A stretch of 58,374 bases of DNA from assembly GCA_963578605.1 (NCBI GenBank), contig CAUZEA010000026.1, positions 1 through 58,374 on the forward strand, written 5' to 3'. Below the pieces are notes generated by a model. It worked only from the letters and a program-made list of their open reading frames with translations, ran no database searches and was not told the origin of the DNA. A program made the translations under genes and the position numbers. Every line of letters begins with the position of its first letter. Positions within the stretch are counted from its first letter, which is position 1. Positions 42,592 through 52,187 of the stretch are shown here, in pieces. The stretch comes from JAKVCB01 sp963578605 (GTDB lineage Bacteria; Planctomycetota; Planctomycetia; Pirellulales; Lacipirellulaceae).

Positions 42592-44088
42592 TTAGTTTTC
42601 TGAAGTGGTGAGATCGAGGCACACGAGTTGGTCGTCCCCTCTCAAGTAGAGGTGTCCATTTGCCAGAACCGGAGCCGTCCAGGCCGGTGGCTGCAAGAGT
42701 CGGCGACCTGTCTCGTCGCGCAACACGACCGATCGAAGAAGCTCGTACTTCTCAGGGTTGGCCTTCATAAGTAACAAGGTTCCGTTCTCAACCAGGCCAA
42801 TCAGATGCTCGTCGACATAAAGCAGTGAAGCACGGCCTGAGCAAGGCTCGCTCCATTGGATTTTTCCGGTCGACCATTCGATGCAACGTAGTTCAGCCGT
42901 ATTGGCATGCCTGCCGCTGCAGCCGTACAGATAGCCGTCGTGATAAATCGGCGTGTTCCAATGTAACATCATTGCCTTCTGGCGAGTACGGGGTTTATCT
43001 TTCCAGACAACGTCGTACCCTCCACGACGCACCCGCAGCAGCGAACTCCCCGGCCCATAGGTTTCGGATATGAATACCTCGTTGCCCACGACAATCGGAG
43101 TCGATGCATTCACGCTTTCCAGGATCTTTGCTCGCCAAGGATACTCAAAATCAACTTTACCATTGCGCGGATCGAACCCAACCAGTCCGCCGCGGGCAAA
43201 GACAAAGCACCATGTTTGATCATCGATTTTTGCCACAACCGGACTGGCATAGGACGCCAGTTCGTCCGTTGCCTGCCAGCGGACAGTCCCTTTTTTTTTG
43301 TCAAAGGCAACGATGCCACTTCCGTTGCCCAGGACATTGCCATTGGCCGAGTACACATCGGGAGGACTTCCTTCGGGGCTACCACCAATGTTTGCAATCA
43401 GCAAATCGCCGACCACCAACGGTGTACTGCCAACTCCAAAAAAGTTTTTGACAACGCCAAACTCCTTCGTCGTGTCAACCAGCCAAAGCCGTTCACCATC
43501 GGCGGCACGAACACATTGCAATACCCCCCCGGCACTGAACGTAAACACGCGCGGGCCATCGACCACCGCGGAGCAACGTGGTCCATTGTCATAGCCAAGC
43601 ATGTCTTCAAAGTCGGTGGGGTGACCAATCGCCCATAACCGCCGACCACTGGTTGCCTCGAAACAAACAAGTCGGTCTTCGTCACCATGGCGATCGAATT
43701 GAAATAGCCGACCGTCGCTAATCGTAGGAGCCGTGTAGCCGGTGCCCAGCGGCAGCTTCCACACGAGAGGAGGTCCAACCACCGGCCAAGCGAAGTTCAA
43801 ACCGCCTTCGGACGACTTGCTGTCCCGGTTGGGGCCCAAGAAATCGGGCCAATCATGGCCAGATACCAGGTTACCCGTTGCCGGTTTGTGGAGCGGTGGC
43901 TTGAGCCCATCTTGAGCATGAACCACCAAAGAAAGTGACGCTGCCAGGCAAACGGTTGCCAACATCCTCGTCGGTCTTCTGCCTGGCCAACGACAACTTG
44001 CGTCCCGTTGGCGGGACTCGATGGCACTCGTTTTTGAAGCCGGTTTAGGAAACAGAATCCAGGTTTGCATGTTAGCAGGATAGCCCAT
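42592..44088 (-). CDS. Secreted PQQ-like beta-propeller protein
   Basis: The 498 residues have an N-terminal hydrophobic segment MLATVCLAASLSLVVHAQ starting near residue 42, preceded by a basic stretch (RRPTR). The body is built of PQQ-type blades: WPDFLGPNRDSKSSEGG, LVCFEATSGRRLWAIGH, GIVAFDKKKGTVRWQATD, LRCIEWSTGKIQWSEPC and LYLRGDDQLVCLDL. Such proteins are common in planctomycetes and include BamB-like assembly factors and secreted quinoproteins. No cofactor ligand can be assigned. The start is uncertain: 44088, 44070 and 43965 are possible, with no clear ribosome binding site. Confidence 0.85.
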   Translation of the reverse strand: MGYPANMQTWILFPKPASKTSAIESRQRDASCRWPGRRPTRMLATVCLAASLSLVVHAQDGLKPPLHKPATGNLVSGHDWPDFLGPNRDSKSSEGGLNFAWPVVGPPLVWKLPLGTGYTAPTISDGRLFQFDRHGDEDRLVCFEATSGRRLWAIGHPTDFEDMLGYDNGPRCSAVVDGPRVFTFSAGGVLQCVRAADGERLWLVDTTKEFGVVKNFFGVGSTPLVVGDLLIANIGGSPEGSPPDVYSANGNVLGNGSGIVAFDKKKGTVRWQATDELASYASPVVAKIDDQTWCFVFARGGLVGFDPRNGKVDFEYPWRAKILESVNASTPIVVGNEVFISETYGPGSSLLRVRRGGYDVVWKDKPRTRQKAMMLHWNTPIYHDGYLYGCSGRHANTAELRCIEWSTGKIQWSEPCSGRASLLYVDEHLIGLVENGTLLLMKANPEKYELLRSVVLRDETGRRLLQPPAWTAPVLANGHLYLRGDDQLVCLDLTTSEN

Positions 44089-44217
44089 GTTCTACAACAA
44101 GACCAGCAATTGGGTGCCAGTCGCGTGGTCAATGCATGCGAAATCTTCCGACTACGTCAGCACCGCATCGAGACGTGCCAGCGATAAACAACGTGGCAGA
44201 AGCCGTTTGCGATGCTG

Positions 44218-47049
44218 CTACCTTAGTGACCGCTCCAACTGGACTGCACGGCCGGGGTGGGCAGGTCCCAGTGCAAGGCCCAGCCAGCCATCTTCGAGCA
44301 CCGCTTGCGTAACCATCACACCCTCCGGATCGAGAAGCCCCCAACGGTCGAAGTCTAAAACCGGAATCTCTCGTTCCGCCGGTAGGATCTTGTTAAACAC
44401 GGCGTGCAGCCTGGCCCGGTCTACAGCCCGCAGGCGGCCCTCGATGCCAAACGCGCCATCACGCACCAGAAAGATATCCGTACCTTTGATTTGCGGCTGA
44501 TAGAAAGCATGCACCTTGAAGCGGCGGACTGGCCGATCATTGTGAATAAGTTCCATCAAAGCGATCGTCAATTCCAACTGTCCGTCGGCGATGCGAAAAC
44601 CAAGCGCATCTTCATACTCGAAATGAAATACGGTATCTTGGGGAATGTCGTTGGTAGATCTCACATTCGTTTTGGGAAAGTTTTCTGCAAAAAGATTGCT
44701 AAGTTCGACTGCGGTTAGCCTCTGGCCATCAAGATCCAGGGATCGTGTCGCATTGACAAGTACCGACTGGTGGAGTTGTAAACTCGCCAGGCTGTCAGAC
44801 GGAGCACGATTGCGAGGTGTATGGGCAGCAAGTTGCTCATCTCCCGCGATTCGCAAGCGGGTGACGATCCGCTTGTCGGACGTTTTCAGGGAGATCGGCT
44901 CGACATGAACTCCTTTGGCGTTAAGGCTGTCGATCCGCTCGCGAATCCGCAGTTCAAGGTCATCCAGATACGATTTTGTACTTTGGTCAAGACGCAATTT
45001 GGCCTTTTTAGCTACCTTTGACTCGACTTCCCGTCGGGCACGGGCACGTTTTTGGCGATATTGAGTCATTGCCTCTGACTTTACCCAAGACCCGGCGATA
45101 GGAACGCCGTCGTAATTGGTGCGAATGCGAACCAGTCGACTGTAGTTCTCTGCCGTAGCTTCGGCAGGCCACTGTTTCAGACCGTCGGTAGTAACAGCCA
45201 CAAGTTTGCGGGCGTGGAAGTTGGTGTTTCCCACACTCCAGAGACGCGCTCCCTCCCCGAAAGCAACCGTGTTCGAAACCGCGCTCCCTTTGGCTTCAAC
45301 GAAAAACCGAACGTGATGTTCAGCGGGTACAAGGCGCACCTTAACCGCTGTGTCAGTCCACGATCGGCCCCGTACAGGCGTGCCGACGATATAATCGTGG
45401 ATCCTGGCCAGGTCCGTTTCTTCCGGCTGAGGAAACATCTGATTCAAAAACTCCTCGGTCAGGGCAAGTCGCACGTTCGCATTGCGGTAGTGACCATCGA
45501 TCGACTTGGCCACTGCACGCTGAGCCAGACGAGGTGACCATGCCAGTTTGCGTCGCTGGCGAGCAATTTCCTGGGCCATTCTTGGGCTACAGGTGGCCTC
45601 ATATGTTTCCAGGTTCGTCGCCAGGCGATCGATGTCCACGCGTTCTTCTGCCCAGTACCGCAACTCGTCAGTCAGCGCAGCCATGGGAGCACTTGAGACA
45701 AACTTTCGCTGCGACCCGGTCAAGGAACCAGTCGTCATTCGTGCTAGAATACGTTGAGCCAATCGGTGGCGCTGTGTGGGTGAAAGCCGAGTCCGGCCGT
45801 CAACCCATGTGCCCAGTGGATTCACGAACAGATAGTCACGCCAGAGGGCACCTCGCTCCGAATCAGCGGTTGTTACAATGATTTGGCCCAACGCCATTCG
45901 CAGTTGCTCAGTGCCGGGTAGCCGCGCGTTAGGCTCATCAGCAACCATTCCTTCAAGCGAGTGGACATACAACCACAAATCAAGTCGACGTGCCAATGCA
46001 TAGTGGGCTCGTAAACACTCCGTTGCGAGCGACTCTTCACAAGTATTTTGGGCCAATATCTTTGCCCGAGAGCTCAGCTGATCAAGGGAATCGAACCGCC
46101 TGCTGATTTCACCGCAGGCAGGGTTTGACAAATCTTGTAAAACACCCAGTTCACTGAGCACCTGACCCGCCCAATCACGCGACAATGGATGTCGCTGTAG
46201 CCGTTTCACCTGAACTACTAGAGCCGTTGGTGAGGACCACGGGCGGTCCTTCACAATACCGATTGCTGCTTTCCCAGCAACTTTGCCCGGCAAGCCCTCG
46301 GCAGGTGGTCCCACACGAACTCGAAGTTGTGGGACCTGTTGGCGGCGCGTGGGGATCATCGCCAAACGAACGCTGGGACGAGCAGTTAACATCGGAACTG
46401 CCACCGCGTCTGACGAACGAATCAGTACCACCAGTGGTAACGAACGAATCCGTGCCACCGGTTGCACCGTCGATTCAGGTGACCGAGGCAGGTACTGTGA
46501 GGTCAACTTCAAGACCGGCCTGGCAACTTCTCCCGGTTGGAGAACGGCAAACCAACGCCCCAGGTTGCGAAGAGCACCCGCCGTGTCGAAGCCCGGAATC
46601 ACGTCGTCCAAACTGGCTGGTTTCGACTCCCTGGCAACGTTCGATTCCTTGACCACGACGTCGACCCCTGTTTTCAAAAGAGCAACGGGTTTCAAAAGAG
46701 CAACGGGTTTCAAAAGAGCAACGGGTTTCAAAAGAGCAACGGGTTTCAAAAGAGCAACGGGTTTCAAAAGAGCAACGGGTTTCGAAACAGCAACGGGTCG
46801 CAACTCTGGCAGTTCAAACGGAAGAAAACACTGCACACCACCGACCACCGAATGTCTCGGAAAACTCAGCGGATTTCGGCGAACATGCAGAATTTCCACA
46901 CTCTTTTTGTGCGGAGCAACAACACTCAGCGAGCGTTCGGGGCCCTTGTGGCCGGTCTGCCATAAGCGTGGCGACGCGATGCAAAATACCAGCAACACGA
47001 AGAGTGGCGCAAGGCAGGGCCAAAGTGGCGGTTTTCGTTGAACATGCAT
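44218..47049 (-). CDS. Large secreted protein with KPVALL repeat, function unknown
   Basis: The 943 residues begin MHVQRKPPLWPCLAPLFVLL, a signal peptide or anchor. Residues about 84-125 hold seven KPVA(L/V)(L/S) hexapeptides in tandem. The rest is rich in Arg and Leu, with QRKFVSSAPMAALTDELRYW, RIHDYIVGTPVRGRSW and FFVEAKGSAVSNTVAFGEG. A later part reads EVESKVAKKAKLRLDQSTKS, a helical stretch, and a C-terminal half with LELTIALMELIHN and AVDRARLHAVFNKILPAERE. I recognise no known domain. The coding frame is long and intact, and the ATG at 47049 is followed by the signal. Confidence 0.75.
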   Translation of the reverse strand: MHVQRKPPLWPCLAPLFVLLVFCIASPRLWQTGHKGPERSLSVVAPHKKSVEILHVRRNPLSFPRHSVVGGVQCFLPFELPELRPVAVSKPVALLKPVALLKPVALLKPVALLKPVALLKPVALLKTGVDVVVKESNVARESKPASLDDVIPGFDTAGALRNLGRWFAVLQPGEVARPVLKLTSQYLPRSPESTVQPVARIRSLPLVVLIRSSDAVAVPMLTARPSVRLAMIPTRRQQVPQLRVRVGPPAEGLPGKVAGKAAIGIVKDRPWSSPTALVVQVKRLQRHPLSRDWAGQVLSELGVLQDLSNPACGEISRRFDSLDQLSSRAKILAQNTCEESLATECLRAHYALARRLDLWLYVHSLEGMVADEPNARLPGTEQLRMALGQIIVTTADSERGALWRDYLFVNPLGTWVDGRTRLSPTQRHRLAQRILARMTTGSLTGSQRKFVSSAPMAALTDELRYWAEERVDIDRLATNLETYEATCSPRMAQEIARQRRKLAWSPRLAQRAVAKSIDGHYRNANVRLALTEEFLNQMFPQPEETDLARIHDYIVGTPVRGRSWTDTAVKVRLVPAEHHVRFFVEAKGSAVSNTVAFGEGARLWSVGNTNFHARKLVAVTTDGLKQWPAEATAENYSRLVRIRTNYDGVPIAGSWVKSEAMTQYRQKRARARREVESKVAKKAKLRLDQSTKSYLDDLELRIRERIDSLNAKGVHVEPISLKTSDKRIVTRLRIAGDEQLAAHTPRNRAPSDSLASLQLHQSVLVNATRSLDLDGQRLTAVELSNLFAENFPKTNVRSTNDIPQDTVFHFEYEDALGFRIADGQLELTIALMELIHNDRPVRRFKVHAFYQPQIKGTDIFLVRDGAFGIEGRLRAVDRARLHAVFNKILPAEREIPVLDFDRWGLLDPEGVMVTQAVLEDGWLGLALGPAHPGRAVQLERSLR
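46673..46798 (-). repeat. Seven 18-bp tandem copies coding for KPVALL
   Basis: TTCAAAAGAGCAACGGGT repeats six times exactly (46673-46780). A seventh copy, TTCGAAACAGCAACGGGT (46781-46798), has two changes. On the minus strand they code for KPVALL six times and a final KPVAVS. The near identity suggests recent expansion by slippage or recombination. Confidence 0.95.
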
Positions 47050-47468
47050 CGTGGACCTCCTGTGCCACGCACCGCGCGCACTTAGACTAAAGGCTTCATA
47101 ATGCGTTATTTAGATAAGATCGGTAAAGAACGATGTTTAGCTAAAATATAAATGCTGTAACTGGCAAGAAAAGTTGACCCGCAGGAACATCGACGGCCTT
47201 TCGGATCTGGTAGCGGCTGGGTGGTACGGTTGGCCCATCCAGCTCAAAACCAGCCCGATCAGGCCAGTGGAGGTACTCACGCGGCCAACAAAGTCGCACA
47301 GCTTGTCATCAAGCCGGCAGATCGGCCAGCGGTCCCTGTGGGTCGGTGGCTGCCGCGTAGACGCCTGCGAAAATACGGGGAGCGACTTTTGCGAAGTCTC
47401 CCGTCGGCTCGAATCTGGTTTCCAGGAGCTGGCTCACTCCAATTGGGCAACCGATTTCAATGTTTTTG
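47050..47468. other. Spacer between TM2 gene and the 943-residue gene
   Basis: No gene is supported in these 419 bases. 47085-47160 is AT-rich, and would lie upstream of the 47049 gene on the minus strand, so it probably holds its promoter. Confidence 0.3.
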
Positions 47469-47672
47469 TTACCACTTGGGACGCCTGCACTGGCCCGGAA
47501 TCAAGAAGAGGTCGACCAACTGCCCAATCAACAGCAAACCGCCTGTGAACACCCAAATCAGTCCAGTCACCCAACGACCGCTGTAAAAACGATGGATACC
47601 AGCAAAACCAACAAACACCAGACACCACAGCAGGTAGGCAAGGCCCGGATTGGGATGTTCCGATTCAATCAT
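47469..47672 (-). CDS. TM2-domain membrane protein
   Basis: The 67-residue protein reads MIESEHPNPGLAYLLWCLVF, then GIHRFYSGRWVTGLIWVFTG and GQLVDLFLIPGQ. This is the TM2 pattern: two helices with a HRFY motif in the loop and a VDLFLIP end. TM2 proteins are membrane proteins of unclear function, often found alone. AGGA is about 10 bases before the ATG at 47672 on the minus strand. Confidence 0.88.
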   Translation of the reverse strand: MIESEHPNPGLAYLLWCLVFVGFAGIHRFYSGRWVTGLIWVFTGGLLLIGQLVDLFLIPGQCRRPKW

Positions 47673-48179
47673 ATATTTTTTTCCTGCGAAGTTTAGTTTC
47701 TAGAGGCTGCAAATTCCTGACAAAGTCTTCCTTGGTAGCAGCGATACGCTTCCTTCGTGCGACGACGCGGCGTATTTTCGATCTCGCCGCGGGGGCTGTC
47801 AAGCAATGGCCAATGACCGTACCGTCACAATAGCGTAGTAGGTTTCAGGTTGGTCGCGTGCAAATTGCTTGCTTGGATCGGTCCCGGCGGGGAAAAATGT
47901 TTTCCCCAGAATGGTTCATACTGGATTAAAAAGGAAAGTCGGTTTTACGTTGGAATTCCGTTTTACGTTACTTGCAACCAGGTGGCCGGCAGTCTCACTT
48001 CTGCGTGAGTATATCGAAAGATGGAAAAACGTCTGCTGAATGGTGGGTGCGGTGGTCTGGTTTGGCGCGCAAAAAAAGCGGAATCGCGCTGTTGCGCGAT
48101 CCCGCCGGAGAGAGAGAGCTTTTTTTCAAACGAAAGAGCTACTTCTGCCAATCGCATCCCGCAAAAGCGTCACGCGACC
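47673..48179. other. Spacer holding the hsp20 terminator
   Basis: No gene is supported. It contains the hsp20 terminator at 48071-48105 and an AT-rich run near 47680-47770 and 47930-47970. Confidence 0.4.
48071..48105 (-). terminator. Intrinsic terminator of hsp20
   Basis: GCGGAATCGCGC (48078-48089) and GCGCGATCCCGC (48094-48105) form a 12-bp stem with one mismatch and a 4-base loop. On the minus strand the stem is followed directly by seven T (plus-strand A at 48071-48077). It lies 75 bases after the end of hsp20. Confidence 0.88.
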
Positions 48180-48617
48180 TTAGGCAGTTTTGATCGAAAT
48201 CCGTTTCGGCTGTGCGTCAGCACGCTTTGCAATGGTCACGTGCAGCACACCGTCATTGAGCTCGGCACCAATCGAATCGGGATCAGCCGATTCGGGTAAC
48301 ATCAAGTTGCGGGTCACTTTGCCGAATGCTCGTTCGTTGTGCCACTGCTTGTGATCACCCTCGGGCGCCTTCCGCTCGACGTCGATCTTCAACACTCCCT
48401 TGTCATAGGTCAGGTCAACATTTTCCTGGCTCGTACCGGGCACGTCCAGTTCGACGTGGATCTTGTCATCGGCTTCCCAAAGCGACGCGGGGACCTGCCA
48501 ACCAAATGGGGATTCTGCGCGGTCGGAACCTAACAGCTGGTCGAACAGGTAATCAAAGTCGCCGAACTTGCCCGGAAAAATGTCTCTCACGCGGTTCTTG
48601 GTCAATGTGGTGGTCAT
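48180..48617 (-). CDS. hsp20: Small heat-shock protein Hsp20
   Basis: A holdase that keeps unfolded proteins soluble. The 145 residues contain the alpha-crystallin domain: FGWQVPASLWEADDKIHVEL, DVPGTSQENVDLTYDKGVLKI, FGKVTRNLMLPESADPDSIGAELNDGVL and the end LHVTIAKRADAQPKRISI. ATG at 48617 has AGGAG about 9 bases upstream. A longer in-frame start at 48674 would add residues unlike the family. Upstream is a palindrome at 48681-48708 and downstream a strong terminator, so it is a single-gene unit, probably stress-controlled. Confidence 0.94.
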   Translation of the reverse strand: MTTTLTKNRVRDIFPGKFGDFDYLFDQLLGSDRAESPFGWQVPASLWEADDKIHVELDVPGTSQENVDLTYDKGVLKIDVERKAPEGDHKQWHNERAFGKVTRNLMLPESADPDSIGAELNDGVLHVTIAKRADAQPKRISIKTA

Positions 48618-48680
48618 TTTAAATGCTCCTTTTGTAGTCTTCTCTGCCTGCATCAAAAGTGGCCAGGCACGCACTTTACA

Positions 48681-48708
48681 TTAGAAGGGGGCGCTAGCGC
48701 CGTTCTAA
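48681..48708. promoter_or_regulatory. Imperfect palindrome upstream of hsp20
   Basis: TTAGAA (48681-48686) and TTCTAA (48703-48708) flank the perfect core GGCGCTAGCGCC (48690-48701). It lies about 64-91 bases upstream of the hsp20 start. It could be an operator for a heat-shock repressor or an RNA hairpin in the leader. It does not match the CIRCE element. Confidence 0.5.
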
Positions 48709-49002
48709 AATCCTTACTAACGCAAGTTGAATGCCAATTAAAACCGAAACATAATATTTGTCCTAAGACATTGTGCAATAAGTAGTTGTGTATATTTTAA
48801 CGAACCGATAATGCCATATTGACAGTCGTGATCTTGACGATGTGAGCCTGACGGGGGCATGCCGGACGCCAAAATGGCAGGTCGTCCCGGCTTGAAGCGA
48901 CCGAGATTGAGGAGGCGAACTGGTCGAACGTCGAACCATCACCCCGGGAGGATCTCCACAGGACCGCCCGAACATGCTTCGGGGCTGCCAGGGCTGCCAC
49001 GT
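48709..49002. other. Hsp20 upstream spacer
   Basis: No gene is supported in these bases, which together with 48618-48708 form a 385-base gap. 48715-48830 is AT-rich and would hold the hsp20 promoter. Confidence 0.35.
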
Positions 49003-49491
49003 TCAGCCGCTGGCAACGACAACGTAAGACCCTTCAAAAGCAACCGCTGGGCGACAAGCGCCGGGGACTCCGACCTTCAGATCCAGCTTTGCCTGGCCCT
49101 TTTCGTCAAGCATCTCCAGGAAAAACGCCTTGGCTTCTGCGGCGATCGGTTCGCAGCGGGCAAGAACCTCTGCTGTATCAACGGGAGTGTGATAGCGAAT
49201 TGCGCTCCGCTGAATCACAATATTGCCGTCACGACCTAGTTCTTTCAGCAGCAAATAGGTCGTTCCCCAGCCGGTCATCGTGCAGAGTGCGTTCAAGCTA
49301 CCCGCGAACGCCGTCTGGTGGTGATTTCGATTGGGTTCCAGAGGCAGTTGCATTGTCAGCCCGTCCGGACCATATTGATTAATCCGAATCCCCATTTGCA
49401 GATACATGGGGATTTCCTTTTCGAGGAAACCCTGCAACTCGTCGAGCGATGGTTTTTCGGACATCGTTTTGAATGGGTTGAGGTCAACCAT
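49003..49491 (-). CDS. YiiD C-terminal-type hot-dog thioesterase
   Basis: The 162 residues have the hot-dog pattern IRINQYGPDGLTMQLPLEPN, RNHHQTAFAGSLNALCTMTGWG and IRYHTPVDTAEVLARCEP, matching the putative thioesterase domain of YiiD. Such enzymes hydrolyse acyl-CoA or similar thioesters; the substrate is unknown. ATG at 49491 is served by AGGA about 10 bases upstream. ATG at 49464 is an alternative. It is cytoplasmic, with no signal. Confidence 0.85.
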   Translation of the reverse strand: MVDLNPFKTMSEKPSLDELQGFLEKEIPMYLQMGIRINQYGPDGLTMQLPLEPNRNHHQTAFAGSLNALCTMTGWGTTYLLLKELGRDGNIVIQRSAIRYHTPVDTAEVLARCEPIAAEAKAFFLEMLDEKGQAKLDLKVGVPGACRPAVAFEGSYVVVASG

Positions 49492-49657
49492 CGGGGGAGT
49501 TCCTTTTTAGCGGGTCCCGACGATTGTTTTGTACATTCTACGCGATTAGCCCCCAAACGCTTAGCCCGTCTGCCGTTTTCTTTGAGTCATGTCATCATTA
49601 ACTCGACGGTTTGCAACCATGCCTGGGGGGCAAATTTTGCGAAGTTGGCTTGCCGCA

Positions 49658-50662
49658 TCAAATTTTCCACAGTAGCAGAACGGAGTAATTCATTAGTCGT
49701 GGGTCGGTGTCGACCAGCGTGCTATCGTAGCGATCCGTTAGGGACATTTTGAGACTCAGATTGGCAGGTTGTGCGAGTTCAATCTCCCATCCCAAGTCCG
49801 TTACCAGTCGAAACTCGCCAAAGCGTTCCAATTCGGGAAAGTAATCCAGCGTGGTGTAGATTCTTTGACGCGTCGAGATTTTGTGCTCATAAACAAGGCT
49901 AAATATCGCTTCTGCGACCCATTCGTCGTTGGGGCCGCCAACTTCCCGCGAGCCACCGGCACCCATTCTCGTGGTTAATGCGAGGTGTTCGTCGTTGATT
50001 AACCGGTACCCGATACCGCCATCCATATTCGTTTGGATGTCGAAGGCTTGAAACTCATCGTAGAACAGCGTGCTGGTCGTAAATAAGGTCCAGGGTGACT
50101 CCTTGTAGAACAGCCAATCGTTACTAATGGTCAGTTGGCCATTACTTTGAGTTTCGACGCCACCAGCAGAAGTCTTGTTGTAGTAGGTGTTAATATTGAT
50201 CCTTGCAAACTCGGATTCGCGCCGGATGTAACCACCGGTACGAACGCTCACTGCTTCGTTGCTTCCAGTCGACCCATTGACACCGAGTTCAATTCCTGTG
50301 TCCCATGGTATCGTATCGATCCAACGTGTCGGATAGCTATACCAGGCAGGTACATGCTCCTCGGGCTGCTTGAGCAACATGCCCTTGTCAGTTGGGTTTG
50401 CCGACGGAGTGGGGACGACTTCAGTCGGCTCTGATATCGGGATAAATTCTGGTGCAGCGACAGTGGCTCTCGGTATTGGTGGGGGAAAGACCAGTGGCGG
50501 GTATGGTGTGCTTGGATACGTGGCGGTGACATGCGGCGGCGAGGCTTCCACTTTGGAACCATATGGCGGCAGAAGATCGGGCTGGTCGGCAAGGATTTTC
50601 GTCGACTTGGTGAGGAGTAGAACGACCACCATGGTCCAGCGAAAGTGCAGGTCGAACTTCAT
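49658..50662 (-). CDS. Predicted outer-membrane beta-barrel protein (DUF481/YdiY-like)
   Basis: The 334 residues have a signal (FRWTMVVVLLLTKSTKILA) and a Pro-rich linker. A beta-rich region then alternates, as in RININTYYNKTSAGGVETQS, FTTSTLFYDEFQAFDIQTN, LALTTRMGAGGSREVGGPND and KISTRQRIYTTLDYFPE, ending in the hydrophobic MNYSVLLLWKI. This is a DUF481-type barrel profile. The terminal LLLWKI fits an outer-membrane closing strand. Function is unknown. It is divergent from the GT2 gene, 576 bases away. Confidence 0.75.
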   Translation of the reverse strand: MKFDLHFRWTMVVVLLLTKSTKILADQPDLLPPYGSKVEASPPHVTATYPSTPYPPLVFPPPIPRATVAAPEFIPISEPTEVVPTPSANPTDKGMLLKQPEEHVPAWYSYPTRWIDTIPWDTGIELGVNGSTGSNEAVSVRTGGYIRRESEFARININTYYNKTSAGGVETQSNGQLTISNDWLFYKESPWTLFTTSTLFYDEFQAFDIQTNMDGGIGYRLINDEHLALTTRMGAGGSREVGGPNDEWVAEAIFSLVYEHKISTRQRIYTTLDYFPELERFGEFRLVTDLGWEIELAQPANLSLKMSLTDRYDSTLVDTDPRLMNYSVLLLWKI

Positions 50663-51238
50663 CTTTGTAGCGGTTTTCTACTGTTGAGCGGAACTGTGGC
50701 GCGGCTGTGCGGCAGGTATTCCAATGGGTTGTCACTGGCTGGTAGCTTGATTTCACCAGTTGCAGAGTTGTAAAGCGATCTGAACAGACTACGGGTCAAG
50801 ACTTATACTGAGCCTGCATTCCGCGTACAAGGTGAGTCACTTTTGGTGCTGGCCAACCGAGATTCGTCACGCAATCCAGCATACCTATGGGCAGTAAAGT
50901 GGGCCGTTCGGACAGCCGCAATCGCGAAAACAGCCGTACTGACGGTGCCCACACGCGGAAAGATTGCTTGCTGCTGTCACTGCTAGTTGCCGCTCTGTGG
51001 AAGCCCTCTTACAATGAGGTGTTTCGGGAAGGGCCCGGGGAAAACTGCCTCCCGTTTGACTTTCCAGCCTACCAGAATTGACCTCGCTGAGACTGTCCAC
51101 CTGACGCAACTCCGCAGTTGACACTACCGCCGTTGATCCTCTCCGCAACCCACACCGTAGCGTTGTGCAGCTGATCACGCCCTGAAAGGCATTGGCGAAG
51201 CTCGTACCTTGTAATGACTACTTGAAATAGGATCGAAT
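50663..51238. other. Divergent spacer before the glycosyltransferase
   Basis: No gene is supported in these 576 bases. Short frames such as that at 50887 have no recognised sequence. It must contain promoters for two genes, but none is clear by eye. Confidence 0.3.
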
Positions 51239-51979
51239 ATGAAATTCCTCACTGTGTTACCTGTCTACAATGAGGTTTGTCACGTCGCGACTGTTCTCGA
51301 TGAAGTCGTTTCCTATACCCATGACGTTCTGGTCGTGGATGATGGATCCTCGGACGGCACTGCCCAACTACTCGATCAGCGCAGCGACATTGCACAGATT
51401 CGGCATCCAGAGAATTGTGGCTATGGGGCTGCATTACGTACGGCCTTCGACTATGCAATTTTGCATTGTTATGACGTGGTGGTGACGATCGACTGTGATG
51501 GTCAACATGAACCGCAGAGAATCCTCAAGCTTGTTGACGCTTGCCAGCAGGTCGACATAGTCTCTGGAAGTCGATACCTCCAACGCAACCAGAGCAATGG
51601 GCAGGCACCCGCTGAACGAATGCAGATAAACCGCGAAATCACCCAGGAATTAAATCGGCGGTTGGGGTTGTCACTCACAGACGCATTTTGTGGATTCAAA
51701 GCGTATCGGACTTGCTCGCTGGCCCGACTGGAGTTGACCGAAGCTGGTTATGGGATGCCAATAGAACTGTGGGTGCAAGCCGTTCATCACGGGCTTCACA
51801 TTGTCGAGGTGCCAGTCCCGCTCATCTACTTAGAAGAAAAGAGAAGCTTTGGTGGTCAACTCGATAATGGTGAGGCCAGACGTCGCTATTACTACTCCGT
51901 GCTGGATCGGGCTGAGGCTGCAGTGGCACAGAATGCGTCGCAGCCTTTGCCCAGAGTTTGTTATGCGATTGGCCCCTGA
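51239..51979 (+). CDS. GT2 glycosyltransferase, dolichol-phosphate mannosyltransferase-like
   Basis: The 246 residues start LTVLPVYNEVCHVATVLDEV, then VVDDGSSDGTA, GYGAALRTAFDYA, and the metal-binding DCDGQHEP with QVDIVSGSRYL. This is a GT-A fold related to polyprenol-phosphate sugar transferases. It has no C-terminal membrane helices, so it probably works on a lipid-linked acceptor at the membrane. The product is unknown. The gene lies before the BshC-like gene, which starts 208 bases later. Confidence 0.9.
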   Translation: MKFLTVLPVYNEVCHVATVLDEVVSYTHDVLVVDDGSSDGTAQLLDQRSDIAQIRHPENCGYGAALRTAFDYAILHCYDVVVTIDCDGQHEPQRILKLVDACQQVDIVSGSRYLQRNQSNGQAPAERMQINREITQELNRRLGLSLTDAFCGFKAYRTCSLARLELTEAGYGMPIELWVQAVHHGLHIVEVPVPLIYLEEKRSFGGQLDNGEARRRYYYSVLDRAEAAVAQNASQPLPRVCYAIGP

Positions 51980-52187
51980 GTGGACATATACCTATGATCT
52001 CCCCAAGCTACCTCCGCCGGCTGCCGTAGTGCATTGAACCTGTTTCACATACCGCTGGTGACGAATTGGAATTTGTTGCCGCTGGCAGAATGGCCTCCGA
52101 TTGTCATTTGCATCGAGCCAGGTAACGTCGCAGGATGGCAATCTGATTTCCAAAAGAACAAGCAACTTCAGACGCCGAGGCTTCTAC

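Noticed and set aside
46185..47041. Long plus-strand frames with repeats of KRATGF and QKSNGF
   Set aside because: They are the antisense reading of the KPVALL repeat gene. Repeats keep all frames open, so length is not evidence.
50887..51081. 64-residue plus-strand frame in the long spacer
   Set aside because: Composition is shadow-like and no ribosome binding site was found.
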